The notes under the pieces were generated by a model that saw only the letters and a program-made list of their open reading frames with translations, was not told the DNA's origin and did no database searches. A program made the position numbers and the translations under genes. A stretch of DNA of 64,000 nucleotides. Source: Allodiplogaster sudhausi. Lineage: Eukaryota > Nematoda > Chromadorea > Rhabditida > Diplogasteridae. Positions within the stretch are counted from its first letter, which is position 1, and each line of letters starts with the position of its first letter. Below are positions 23,401-31,833 of this stretch, in pieces. The stretch is from NCBI GenBank assembly GCA_945643635.1, contig CALZFC010000271.1:132001-196000 (forward strand), written 5' to 3'.

Positions 23401-26400
23401 CTGATCAGAATCGCTCAAAGCATGTTTATTACTGTGATTACAACTGGTCGTCCGGCAAATTAAGAATCTGTGATTCTGATGAACAGGATAGCATGGAATA
23501 CTACAAAAACACAACCGATACCATCCATGAAATAATTTCTCTTATTAAGCCTTGCTCAAATGGATTTAAAGCTGATCTTGAAGAATGCAAACAGCACAGT
23601 ATATCTTCAAAATTCAATGCTCATGTTTATGTATGTGCATTTGCGCATTGCGCAATCTTAGAATGCGACTTTGATCTACTTGGGCATAATCCAATGATTT
23701 TCAAAAATAAGCTGATATCACTGTTTACAACTGATGAAGAAAGAAATACAAAAAGGAAAAGTGACACTCCTGTTTCGGCGAATATAAATAAAAGTGATGT
23801 TGAAATGAAAACTATGGAGTCTAATGACTCTGTCAGAATTACAAGAAGCCGTAGCAGAACTCCAGTGTCTGACACTGAGAACAACTCCTTTAAAAAAATA
23901 GCATCTGAAAATAAAGTAATAAAGCAGACCCCAAAACGTAAAATCAGAGATAATGAAGTACAAAGTTCTGAAAAGAAAAGAAAGACTGGAGAATTTGAGA
24001 GCCCATCTATTTTGCTAAATAGAATGAGTCAGATGCAATTAATACAGAGTCCTTTAAGTCAGACGTCTGGAAGAAAGAGAAAGGTGGAAGGACAAGTATC
24101 AGATTCACCATCGACAATTTTGTCTAATATGAGCCAAATGCGCATTGCTGCAGATAACACACCGGTGCGTACATCTATGAGGAAACCGAGATCGCTATTC
24201 AAAAGTGATGCCAATGACGAAACGTACAAAGCAATATTTGGCTCAACCAGATCAAGTGTGCCTATTGGGACCATCTCATACGAAAGTTTGAATAAATTGG
24301 ACAGCGCAGAATGCCTGCCTTGTGATGTCGTGTACCGTGCTTTACAAGTTATCTGCTACAAGAAGAATGTGTATCTAATTGATCCCCTTGCATACCATGG
24401 TTACTGCGACAATTCACGAAAAGTACAAAAATTGAAGGAACAAAACTTTAACCGATATTCGAAAATAATGTTTCCTCTGGTTAATAATAATCACTACATG
24501 CTTTGTGTAATTGAACCTCAGAATAAGAGAGCCACAGTGTATGACTCGCTGAACAGAGTACAAAGAAGTGAACTGAACACAATCAAGGAATGTATCTCCC
24601 ATCTCACGGGACTTGAAGTTGAAATTGATGCAGAGAACGAAAGTAAAGTGACAATTCAAAGTGATAGTATAAGCTGTGGACCAATTACTATTTTCCATGG
24701 ATTACAAATTATTAACAAACGACCAACAGTTGTTAAAAATTTTAATGTGACATCATTTAGACTTCAATTGAAGAAATATTTGCAAAGTTGCACTTTACTA
24801 AAGATTGGAGGAGGAACTGAGGAATTTACAGATGAAAGGTCTCGGAGATCAAGTTCATGCTGTTCATTTACTTCTGAAAGCAGTGTAGCGTCATCTACGA
24901 CGTCTGTTCGATCAATTAGCTGTGATTATTCCAAGGAAGCACTTGAAATGTTGAGAAAATTTGGATGGCTACCTTGCACTTTTAAGAAGAAAAAGAGAGA
25001 GATTGAAATATCTGCAATATCACTGTTCACCGCCTATGATGGAAAGAATTTTGAGAACGTAATTGTTTATGCAATGCTAAGGATTTTGGTAACTGAATCA
25101 AATAAAGATATTTTTGTATGCAATCCAAATGATATTCAAATGTATCTGCAAACAGAAAATTTGCCTAAAGGAATGCAGTCTATTAAGCAGTCAGTAATAT
25201 TTGTCCCACTGAAATGTGATAACGAATGGATTCTTGGGATTATTGAGCGGAAAAAGGATATTGCTGTACGATTATACGATCAAGAGCGAAGAGATGAAAT
25301 AATGAATCAATTAATAAAATTAACAGAAGTCATATTTTCACAAAAACCAAATGATCTAGAAATGAAAAGGACCAATCAACTATGCAAATATGTACTACCT
25401 GCTGAATCTGGACCGGCTATCTATTTCAATGTCGAGCATTACATGTGCGATACTTCAAAGAAGAAGAAAAAGAATTTTAAAGATTTTAATGAGCCAGCTT
25501 TGCGTGAAATGATTGTTGGGAAAATAATTTCCTCGAGTATGACATCGAATATTATTGATATTTTTGGGAATAGCGAGAATGCGGCTAAAGAAGTAGTTAA
25601 TATGATTCCATTTACGATTAATGATCTGAGTGCAAACGAATTATCTCTGCTCTCTAATAATGATGAGATAGTGAATGATGGAATAATAAATAATTTCGCA
25701 GCTTCTCTTCAAAGCAAGAAATTTGTTGTCTTGCCAATTGAAGCATATGAAAGTGAAGGAAAATTGGAAGGATTTAAAATAAATAAGAAACATACACTTT
25801 TACTCCCTATAAAGAAGAGAGTTAATGAATATGCGCTTCTGGTTATCAGACAACAAAAAGTCAAAATTTACGATACCTACATAATAGCAGTTTCCTCTGA
25901 GATGTCTGAGAGAGTAAAGAAGGTTGCATCCTACTATGACCGAAGCAGAGCAAGTTGTCACTTGATAAGAGAATACCCTACTATTGCTTCTCCATCTCAT
26001 ACTGGAATTTACATATGTGCATTGATGCATTCACTGGTAAATCATAACAAGGATAAACCTGATAGCATCAATCCGAAAGTTGTTAAACGAATTATGCGAA
26101 AATATCTGAAAATACAAGACGATACTAATGATGACGAAGAAGATGATATTCCAGATTTGGTAGATACATCAGTAAATAATCTTATGAGTACACCAGATCC
26201 AAAAAGCAAAGAGTATATATCTTATATGGTTCAACAAAGGCGCAAAGTTCTGAAGCAAGTTTTAGCTGCACAGATCGGTGGGCCACTACCAGCATATTTT
26301 GAACTACCACCCCAATATGAATGTGAGCATTGTAAAGCATGGCGATGGCCAGGCGAGCATGATTCGATATGTTGCAAGGGCGGACAAATCAGCATTCAAG

Positions 26401-29400
26401 ATGAATTCCCGCTGACTGTTGAGGATGAAGAAATGAGGAAGATAAAAACATATGTACTTTCAAAAGACGGAAAAGCTGCATGGGACACACTGAGACCGAT
26501 GAATGTACATCTTAGTTTTGTCTGTCCAATCGTGAATTATAAACAAAAACATGAATTTCCGAAAGGTGGTCCTGTGCCTCTTGTACTTAAAGGAGCAATG
26601 GAGTCAACGATTGTTTGTCCAAAGTTTAACTCCAAAAATTTGCCTGTCTTTGTAAATATAATACTCAGCAACGACGAAGAACTTGCAAGAAAATCTTACA
26701 CAGAATTTATGAAGAAGCACAATCTAAAATACGATCCCATAATTTTCATGAGAATTCGAAAGGTTGTGCAAGAAAACAATTGTTTGATAAAGCTGTACAA
26801 ACAGCTTGATGAAATCATTCAGATGGAAAATAAAGAAGCCAAAGAAAGTGGCAGAAAGCCAAATCGAATAATGCTAAACATTCTAGAAAGAGATGAAGCA
26901 ATAAAAAAGTATGAACCAGTGAAACAGGCAGGCGGAAAAATTGTACCCTTGGAATCCATTCATCCCGGAAGATTGAACAAGCCAAGTTCAGACAAATTTA
27001 CTGCAGCAGTGTATGTGTATCCAGACGGCCAATGGCCGAGCCATGAGGAATTAAATAGAGGTGTACGAATTTTCCCCAGATCTGATATGACTGAGAAGAC
27101 ACTACCGCATTTCAGCGAATTGCAGGATGCAATGACATTCGTTGTACTCTTGCCTTATGGTAATCGATCTTACAAGTACAACCTGCCAAAAAACATCAAG
27201 ATGAGAAAGCAGAAAGCAAAGCCGGATGTCAACCCTCGCCAACGTGCTTCAAGAGCAGAATGGACCAATTGTGCAATGGCAGTGAGAGGAGATTTAGAGC
27301 AACAGAAAATGCACTGGGCCAAGTTCTGGGGTGGAATCACTCAGCAATATTCTCTAGCTGCGTATGCGAGAATTGAAGCAGACCGTTTGGAAGCTATCCG
27401 AAGAGAGCGCACTGAAATGGTTAATAAAATGACTAAAGTGAGTGCAAATGCAAGATATGCTGAAAGAAAGCTTCAAGATCAAGGATTCGAACTAGGAAAC
27501 TTTGTTACTATGCCTCAGGCATATCCTGGAAGTCCGGAATGGTTTAAAAAGAAATATTATGATTGCATCGCAATTTCTAAACGATTTGGAAAACCTGCCC
27601 GCTTTATTACATTCACTGGAAATCCTGATTGGAAAGAGATAAGAGCGTTTAAAGAGCGGATTTCTCCCAATATGAGCTGGCAGGATATGCCGGATGAAGT
27701 TTGCAGAATATTCTGGCTCAAAGCAAAAGAATTTATTAAAGATATCGTTGAGCGTGGAGTACTTGGAGAAGTGACTGGATACATCTATAATACTGAGTTT
27801 CAGCAAAGAGGAATGCCTCACATTCACATGTTAATTATGTTTGACAAAGATCATGTTGATACGCCAGAAATAATTGATCAGACTATTAGTGCAGAAATAC
27901 CCATTCTACCCGATGAAAGTCATCCAGATTATGCAGAACGAAAGTTGGAAAGAGAATTGGTTATGAAGCACATGGTACATGGGCCTTGCCTTGGAAATGT
28001 AGAAATTGCATGCAGGAAGAGCAGACCGACAGCGTATCGGTGCACCAAAAGGTTTCCGAAAGATAACCGTGATGAAACTGAGATGAAAGAGGATGCATAT
28101 CCACTGTATAGGCGAAGAAATCTTGGCCAAACTTTTGTATACAGATCATATGGAAGAGCAAATAGAGTTGCCACTAACAGAGATATTGTACCGTATAATC
28201 CCTATCTGTTGATGAAGTATCAATCTCACATCAATGTGGAAGTGTGTTCAAGTGTATCAAGTTTTAGATACATTTTCAAGTACATATTCAAGGGAGTAGA
28301 CCGTTTGCTCATGGAGCTCGATGACATGGATGAGAAGGAGTTGAATAGAGAAGGAATTGTACTCCGAAATGAACGTGTGACAAAACCTGATGGCACCGTG
28401 CGACAAGTTGTAGATTTGGATGAAACAAAGAGCTTTTTGAATTGCAGAGCTATCTCAAGTATCGAAGCATCTTACAGAAGACTTGGATTCCCCTTGTCTG
28501 GACAATCTCATACTGTTACTGCGCTATTTACACATCTTGAAAACGATAACTGGTTCCAAATGAAGGAGAATGATGATGAAGCAACCAGGCAGAGCAAAGC
28601 GGAAAGAGCTGTCTCTAGATTTATGGCATTTATGAATTTGAACCAGACTGATGAAAATGCGAGAAATTTCACATTCCACGAGGTTGACGAGAATTATAGA
28701 TTTGACGTGAAAGAGAAAAAGTACAAGCCTTACGTTAAGAAGGGCCAGATTGAAAAGAATATCTCATACGTGACACCAGTTAACCCGAGAAACAAAGAAC
28801 AATATGCATTGTATGTACTTGTAAGAAATATGAAAGGTTACACGTGCTATGCAGATTTGCTTAGGTCCGAAGACGGACAGGAAACATATGCAACTTTTGA
28901 TGAGTCTGCGAGAAAAAGAGGATTTTTGCATGACGACACTGAATGGGACCGCTGTATGAGTGAAGCCTGTTACTTATTGGCGAGTCCAAAGGCAGTACGA
29001 CAGCTCTTTTGTGTTATTCTGATGCATTGCAATCCGCCTAATCCGGAAGAATTGTTTGAAAAATATTTGGAATACATGCATGATCGTGACAAGTACGATA
29101 CATTTACCAAAGACGAACGTACACAAAAGGCACTAAGACACATTCAATCGATTATTCGACACTCGAATCTAACTCTCAAACAATTTGGCCTACCCGCATT
29201 GAAAAAGAATTTGGATCTTGATCGAAAGGTTACGTCTGAGAATAAAAAGGAAGCAGCAGCAGTCGTTAAAAAAATGCAGCCAATGCTCAATAAAGAACAG
29301 AAAGAAATTGCTGAGAAATTGCTTGCTGCTATAAAGGATGAGAATGCATCCAAACGTTGTTTCTTTGTGAGTGGAAGTGGTGGATGTGGAAAAACTTTCC

Positions 29401-31028
29401 TTTATCAGTACATAATAAATTGGTGTATTGCAAATGATAAGTCGATTCTACCAGTTGCATCGACTGGAATTGCAGCAACATTGTTGAAGAATGGAACAAC
29501 GGCACACAGTGGCTTCGGCATACCTCTTGAACTCGATGAACTGGATAGAATAAATATTGACGTCACTTCTGACAAGGGCGAAGCCTTGAGAAATGTCGAA
29601 GTAATAATTTGGGACGAAGCACCAATGCAATCTTGCACAATCCTGAGATTCGTTGACGAGACAATGAAAGCTGTGACACCAGTCGACAAGAAAGATAAGC
29701 CATTTGGAGGCCGCGTCGTGCTCCTTGGAGGAGATTGGAAACAGATTTTACCAGTCGTGGTCGGAGCACAAGACAGAGAAATTTTGCATCACACACTGAA
29801 TAATGCATGGGTTTATCGTGAATTCGAGCAGTGCAAGTTGACAGTGAACATGAGATTGGAAAAGGATCAGAAAGATTTCATGAATTATCAAACCGCAGTG
29901 GGCGAGGGTACAGCCAACTTTGACCCCATACACATCAGAGTGCCTGAAAAATTGCTGTGTGCCGATGAAGATGAGCTGATTGAAGCTATATATCCACTGG
30001 AAATAAGATCACGAGGAATTGACATGAGCAAGAGAGCAATTTTGGCTGTTCGAAATGATGCTGTTATTAAACTGAATGACAAAATTTTGGAAATGCTTCC
30101 TGGCGAAGCAGAGGAATTTGTTGGAATAACAGAGCTTCCACCGGAAGACGAGAATATGGGACTGCCACCTGATATGATTGAAACACTTGAAGCAAAGACG
30201 CCAAATGGACTGCCACCGCACAAGTTGATACTAAAGCCACAGACTCCTGTAATGTTGTTGAGAAATATTGATGTTGAAAACAAGCTCTGCAATGGGACCA
30301 AACTTGTATTCCTGAACTCTGTCAGAAGAGATAAAAAAGAAAAAGTTGTTCTACTGAGATGTTTGAATGTATCTGTGGAACCAGTGCAAGAAGTGTTTCT
30401 GCCCAGAATTATTATTAATTATTTAAATCGATCTGATGGAACGCACTTTTCGAGGCGACAGTTCCCAATAAGAGTGAGCTTTGCATGTACGATTAATAAG
30501 AGCCAAGGGCAAACACTGGACAGAGTCGGTCTCGACCTCAGAACACCAACGTTTTCTCATGGACATTTTTATGTTGCAATTTCTCGTGTTAAAAAGGAGT
30601 CTCATCTCAAAATTTTGGTACCGAAAGAATTTGTGCGTGAGGATAAAGAGAAGGGAAACCATGCGGTTGTCAGAAATATTGTGTATAAAGATTTATTGAA
30701 AATGGTTAATCGTGAGATGTCGAATCAGCCACCCGTTCTCGCTCCTTTACCAGCAATCAGTGACCCCCTTGCCGGGCAGACCATTGATGATGAAGAACAA
30801 GCACTAAGCGATGCAGACGATATTATGGAACAGATTGCGGAAATTGATGCGAATGAAATTATTGAAAGAAAACGGCTGGATGATGAGCTCATAGCATTTC
30901 AAGATAATTGGAGACAGGAAATGAATGTCCAAAACACAGATGAACCGGTGGAAAAGAGGCCAAGAGCAGAAGAAGAAAAGGTGCAAAAAGACGATGAAGA
31001 GGATGAGGACGTAAACATGCATTTTTGA
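20445..31028 (+). CDS. Giant Helitron replicase: seven Ulp1-like modules, HUH Rep and PIF1-type helicase
   Basis: A 3,527-codon uninterrupted frame. Residues 235-1830 hold seven Ulp1/C48-like modules, centred near H247/D264, H454/D471, H743/D760, H993/D1010, H1350/D1367, E1594/D1612 and E1795/D1810. Modules 2 (H454, D471, Q516, C522 in TFNCGVF) and 5 (H1350, D1367, Q1405, C1411) keep all catalytic positions; the others lack the cysteine. Basic and acidic linkers (KKRK, KRKS) look nuclear. A Helitron-type zinc finger follows (C1960, C1963, C1976, C1977), then Rep with RGMPHIHMLIMFD (H2459, H2461) and Tyr pair Y2609/Y2613 in RYIFKYIFKG. The helicase has GSGGCGKT (2977-2984), WDEAP (D3057, E3058), GGDWKQILPV (D3097) and AISR (R3381). 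The protein should nick DNA, unwind it and drive rolling-circle transposition; the proteases' targets are unknown. The first 76 codons are GC-rich and structured, so M77 (20673) may be the true start. The frame stops near an acidic tail that continues in frame after the UGA. Confidence 0.92.
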   Translation: MHFRLRCDGGRVDLRPDRRRGEAALGSELTGGVPLSPSRYSPYSELLWTGSLMCQCYCPQASPVPQTGFNEINVSEMKNCEHVECKDTLNCQVHSTSIKRSEKHAKMNQKSENERPQIRIKKNENYEELQNPEMKMNMTETEHTNDHFMYKNLRGGGIDEKKDEYKALTEKGHRIPSKFIDEYSKQKLNNWIEGNERNIGKVIIAHLEVFQNANAGIQISEKHFIGMNEENRFSFERLIIPVAVNGHMCCAKYNRNENVLHVYDSKKETQIIALKSVRDALSRIVQFVTKSKAVPRFENAEFAKMKSANEDAAVYLVSALESSITNSDYSRFGMNSNDIKNSMYSILTGKKGDLSVSVQPGYVEFSDLRSQFDMLTTETVDKYIKKLAESYSGNDTIFALSSIYQVFAQKKDATAAGECYLVDQIHVDFAFARMTDAMKLTAKRILFAVHYGVHFWFAEYIREENVVRISDSMEGATYHKGTYSQHISAKGICQLIKHVFGDVPKPSFTWKKVQQQPDTFNCGVFTCKYYECAMKRISQPKEGFDCRLYRYVMLNVLEGRNQVPVIIPAEEKEKPVRIEKKIENEWTEVKPRRSQRSNSKNDDFLFKKPLGPAKRKSTLKKNASTIEVAPEIETVRPYNLLELDDSDDGEEAIEEPYDELLDSTRKLKEMTVQKMFEKISEKNNKSETMLLNVSASHVLRYLDYGHKFDTKEMHTLFKGYSVQKCKSMKRILMPLVDDDRKGHYLCVIYEKNENILTIYDSLWSDGDKYEWIQMNVRNLISHLVRPTNEIKIATVLCTKQKAIVDSGVHAIRFAVNSLNNEPVMEANLDVSEYRKEIYEILIGNRYLVPKYTVKSAAAAKDKSEDTQQIMFDVAKMNEKILIGNHDLVPKCTVKSAASAKDKSEDTHQIIFDVAKIKKQLNANQKPLDVDVIESCMLRLAMNNPTAKVVVCKFDLFKNKAIYIDKAFMQSYEGSLSDCNLAQFVVSDQNRSKHVYYCDYNWSSGKLRICDSDEQDSMEYYKNTTDTIHEIISLIKPCSNGFKADLEECKQHSISSKFNAHVYVCAFAHCAILECDFDLLGHNPMIFKNKLISLFTTDEERNTKRKSDTPVSANINKSDVEMKTMESNDSVRITRSRSRTPVSDTENNSFKKIASENKVIKQTPKRKIRDNEVQSSEKKRKTGEFESPSILLNRMSQMQLIQSPLSQTSGRKRKVEGQVSDSPSTILSNMSQMRIAADNTPVRTSMRKPRSLFKSDANDETYKAIFGSTRSSVPIGTISYESLNKLDSAECLPCDVVYRALQVICYKKNVYLIDPLAYHGYCDNSRKVQKLKEQNFNRYSKIMFPLVNNNHYMLCVIEPQNKRATVYDSLNRVQRSELNTIKECISHLTGLEVEIDAENESKVTIQSDSISCGPITIFHGLQIINKRPTVVKNFNVTSFRLQLKKYLQSCTLLKIGGGTEEFTDERSRRSSSCCSFTSESSVASSTTSVRSISCDYSKEALEMLRKFGWLPCTFKKKKREIEISAISLFTAYDGKNFENVIVYAMLRILVTESNKDIFVCNPNDIQMYLQTENLPKGMQSIKQSVIFVPLKCDNEWILGIIERKKDIAVRLYDQERRDEIMNQLIKLTEVIFSQKPNDLEMKRTNQLCKYVLPAESGPAIYFNVEHYMCDTSKKKKKNFKDFNEPALREMIVGKIISSSMTSNIIDIFGNSENAAKEVVNMIPFTINDLSANELSLLSNNDEIVNDGIINNFAASLQSKKFVVLPIEAYESEGKLEGFKINKKHTLLLPIKKRVNEYALLVIRQQKVKIYDTYIIAVSSEMSERVKKVASYYDRSRASCHLIREYPTIASPSHTGIYICALMHSLVNHNKDKPDSINPKVVKRIMRKYLKIQDDTNDDEEDDIPDLVDTSVNNLMSTPDPKSKEYISYMVQQRRKVLKQVLAAQIGGPLPAYFELPPQYECEHCKAWRWPGEHDSICCKGGQISIQDEFPLTVEDEEMRKIKTYVLSKDGKAAWDTLRPMNVHLSFVCPIVNYKQKHEFPKGGPVPLVLKGAMESTIVCPKFNSKNLPVFVNIILSNDEELARKSYTEFMKKHNLKYDPIIFMRIRKVVQENNCLIKLYKQLDEIIQMENKEAKESGRKPNRIMLNILERDEAIKKYEPVKQAGGKIVPLESIHPGRLNKPSSDKFTAAVYVYPDGQWPSHEELNRGVRIFPRSDMTEKTLPHFSELQDAMTFVVLLPYGNRSYKYNLPKNIKMRKQKAKPDVNPRQRASRAEWTNCAMAVRGDLEQQKMHWAKFWGGITQQYSLAAYARIEADRLEAIRRERTEMVNKMTKVSANARYAERKLQDQGFELGNFVTMPQAYPGSPEWFKKKYYDCIAISKRFGKPARFITFTGNPDWKEIRAFKERISPNMSWQDMPDEVCRIFWLKAKEFIKDIVERGVLGEVTGYIYNTEFQQRGMPHIHMLIMFDKDHVDTPEIIDQTISAEIPILPDESHPDYAERKLERELVMKHMVHGPCLGNVEIACRKSRPTAYRCTKRFPKDNRDETEMKEDAYPLYRRRNLGQTFVYRSYGRANRVATNRDIVPYNPYLLMKYQSHINVEVCSSVSSFRYIFKYIFKGVDRLLMELDDMDEKELNREGIVLRNERVTKPDGTVRQVVDLDETKSFLNCRAISSIEASYRRLGFPLSGQSHTVTALFTHLENDNWFQMKENDDEATRQSKAERAVSRFMAFMNLNQTDENARNFTFHEVDENYRFDVKEKKYKPYVKKGQIEKNISYVTPVNPRNKEQYALYVLVRNMKGYTCYADLLRSEDGQETYATFDESARKRGFLHDDTEWDRCMSEACYLLASPKAVRQLFCVILMHCNPPNPEELFEKYLEYMHDRDKYDTFTKDERTQKALRHIQSIIRHSNLTLKQFGLPALKKNLDLDRKVTSENKKEAAAVVKKMQPMLNKEQKEIAEKLLAAIKDENASKRCFFVSGSGGCGKTFLYQYIINWCIANDKSILPVASTGIAATLLKNGTTAHSGFGIPLELDELDRINIDVTSDKGEALRNVEVIIWDEAPMQSCTILRFVDETMKAVTPVDKKDKPFGGRVVLLGGDWKQILPVVVGAQDREILHHTLNNAWVYREFEQCKLTVNMRLEKDQKDFMNYQTAVGEGTANFDPIHIRVPEKLLCADEDELIEAIYPLEIRSRGIDMSKRAILAVRNDAVIKLNDKILEMLPGEAEEFVGITELPPEDENMGLPPDMIETLEAKTPNGLPPHKLILKPQTPVMLLRNIDVENKLCNGTKLVFLNSVRRDKKEKVVLLRCLNVSVEPVQEVFLPRIIINYLNRSDGTHFSRRQFPIRVSFACTINKSQGQTLDRVGLDLRTPTFSHGHFYVAISRVKKESHLKILVPKEFVREDKEKGNHAVVRNIVYKDLLKMVNREMSNQPPVLAPLPAISDPLAGQTIDDEEQALSDADDIMEQIAEIDANEIIERKRLDDELIAFQDNWRQEMNVQNTDEPVEKRPRAEEEKVQKDDEEDEDVNMHF
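20519..20623 (+). other. Structured GC-rich leader: perfect H-type pseudoknot plus hairpin
   Basis: GGGCTCAGAG (20519-20528) pairs perfectly with CTCTGAGCCC (20545-20554). GGGGGAGTA in its loop (20535-20543) pairs perfectly with TACTCCCCC (20562-20570). Loops are 6, 1 and 7 nt. A 9-bp hairpin follows, TGTGGACAG (20584-20592) with CTGTCCACA (20615-20623). A second CTCAGAG at 20573-20579 could compete for CTCTGAG at 20545-20551, so an alternative fold exists. The segment is GC-rich in an AT-rich gene and its translation does not look like the rest of the protein. It may be a 5' leader, not coding sequence. Confidence 0.5.
22961..23200 (+). repeat. 120-bp in-frame tandem duplication in the replicase
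   Basis: Two 120-bp copies (22961-23080 and 23081-23200) encode related 40-residue stretches at residues 839-878 and 879-918, with shared words ILIGN, LVPK, TVKSAA and AKDKSEDT. They differ at several bases. The duplication lies between protease-like modules 3 and 4 and keeps the frame. Confidence 0.85.
29373..29396 (+). other. Walker A of the PIF1-type helicase
   Basis: This encodes GSGGCGKT, residues 2977-2984, with K2983 as the ATP-phosphate-binding lysine. The Walker B acidic pair WDE follows at 29610-29618. Both are intact, which supports an active or recently active element. Confidence 0.9.
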
Positions 31029-31148
31029 ACAGATTGTGACAGTGACGAACGTGAACATGACTTTAATGATTATGCAGAAGAACTTCCGGAAGAACTAAAC
31101 GTTACGATTGGCGATGAGGAGGAAAATGAAGAAGAGGAAGAGAACTAA
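31029..31148 (+). other. In-frame acidic continuation after the UGA stop
   Basis: After UGA at 31026-31028 the same frame continues for 39 sense codons to TAA at 31146-31148. It reads as a strongly acidic tail (TDCDSDEREHDFNDYAEE, then a run of glutamates). The composition matches the acidic C-terminus just upstream, so the UGA is either a recent nonsense change or a read-through stop. If read through, the protein would gain 40 residues. Confidence 0.6.
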
Positions 31149-31509
31149 CTTACGATCAGCGGCACAATTTTTGAATTATGTAAGAATGGAATTCTGGCTA
31201 ATTAAGGCAAATACGAGGAATATGGCCAAATAAGATGACTATTTGATGGGAATAAAAATATTGAAAACAAAAACAAAAAACCCGTCGCGAGAATAATGGG
31301 GCGAAACGGGTATCTTTTTAACCAGGTTCTCGCCTGACGAGTTCCCCGCCTGGTATCTCTGTCTATGTATGTACATAAATGTATACATAAAGTTAATTAT
31401 TTATTTATTCTCCTAAAGAATAATTGTTTTATGTGAAGCAATACATGCAAATAGTATACATATAGAATGGACAAACACAAAATATGTTTCATGTTATGGA
31501 ATCGTCTGC
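31149..31509 (+). other. 3' flank of the replicase
   Basis: AT-rich non-coding sequence between the replicase frame and the return of unit sequence at 31510. It contains hammerhead-like copy 4 (31280-31353). A poly(A)-signal-like aataaa lies near 31250, before the motif. Confidence 0.5.
31280..31353 (+). ncRNA. Split hammerhead-like motif, copy 4 (3' of replicase)
   Basis: Stem III is ACCCG(31280-31284)/CGGGT(31307-31311). UC is at 31285-31286 with predicted cleavage after C31286. Stem I is GCGAGAA(31287-31293)/TTCTCGC(31327-31333), which differs from copies 1-3 at two base pairs with both strands changed. The core is CTGACGA (31334-31340) and GAAA (31303-31306). Stem II is GTTCC/GGGGC with G-U pairs, and stem IV is CCAGG/CCTGG. 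It lies about 130 bp beyond the replicase frame on the same strand, where it could process the 3' end of the transcript. Confidence 0.6.
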
Positions 31510-31570
31510 ACGTCGAAACTCATGGGTCGCAGGTTCGAATCCGCGCGCGCGCAAACTCTTTTGCGCGCTT
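31510..31570 (+). repeat. 61-bp direct repeat, right copy
   Basis: This begins acgtcgaaactcatggg, contains the intact B-box GGTTCGAATCC and ends ttttgcgcgctt. It marks the return to unit sequence after the core. Both this version and the left copy's version are found among the short units. Confidence 0.75.
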
Positions 31571-31833
31571 TTGTATGACTCCCGAGTATGTTAAAAGAGT
31601 GATATCATATAGCAAAGACTCCAAGCTTTCTAATGAGCTTAAATTCAAAGGCCCAGATAGTCCAGTAGCGTCGCTAGAACAGACTTTTGACCCTTTAGAG
31701 CCAAATTTTAACACTTAGAGCAAACTAACCCACCCTTTTATAAAAAAATTTTATCGGGAAATGGCCTCCGGGGCGATAGCCCCGGTGGCCATTGACCGGG
31801 CCAAAGGCCCGTAGCGTGACAAAGTCACGCTAG

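Larger units (their letters stand above)
11280..31833 (+). mobile_element. Giant autonomous Helitron sharing ends with the short units
   Basis: The left 1.1 kb (11280-12376) is an ordinary unit start. The right 324 bp (31510-31833) is an ordinary unit end with GATA-loop hairpin, CGGGCC hairpin, terminal hairpin and CTAG. Between them lies a 19 kb core encoding Rep nuclease plus helicase on the + strand, which is the orientation expected for an element running from TC to CTAG. The next unit follows at 31834 with no gap. The core also holds candidate captured exons, a structured repeat array and four hammerhead-like motifs. What is seen: the shared ends and the enzyme. What is inferred: that this is one mobile unit and the source of the short units. 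The alternative is a different element inserted inside a short unit, but the 61-bp flanking repeats are unit sequence and not identical, which does not look like a fresh target duplication. Confidence 0.7.

Noticed and set aside
12316..31570. 61-bp flanking repeats as a target-site duplication
   Set aside because: Too long for known DNA transposons, not identical, and both versions already exist among other units.
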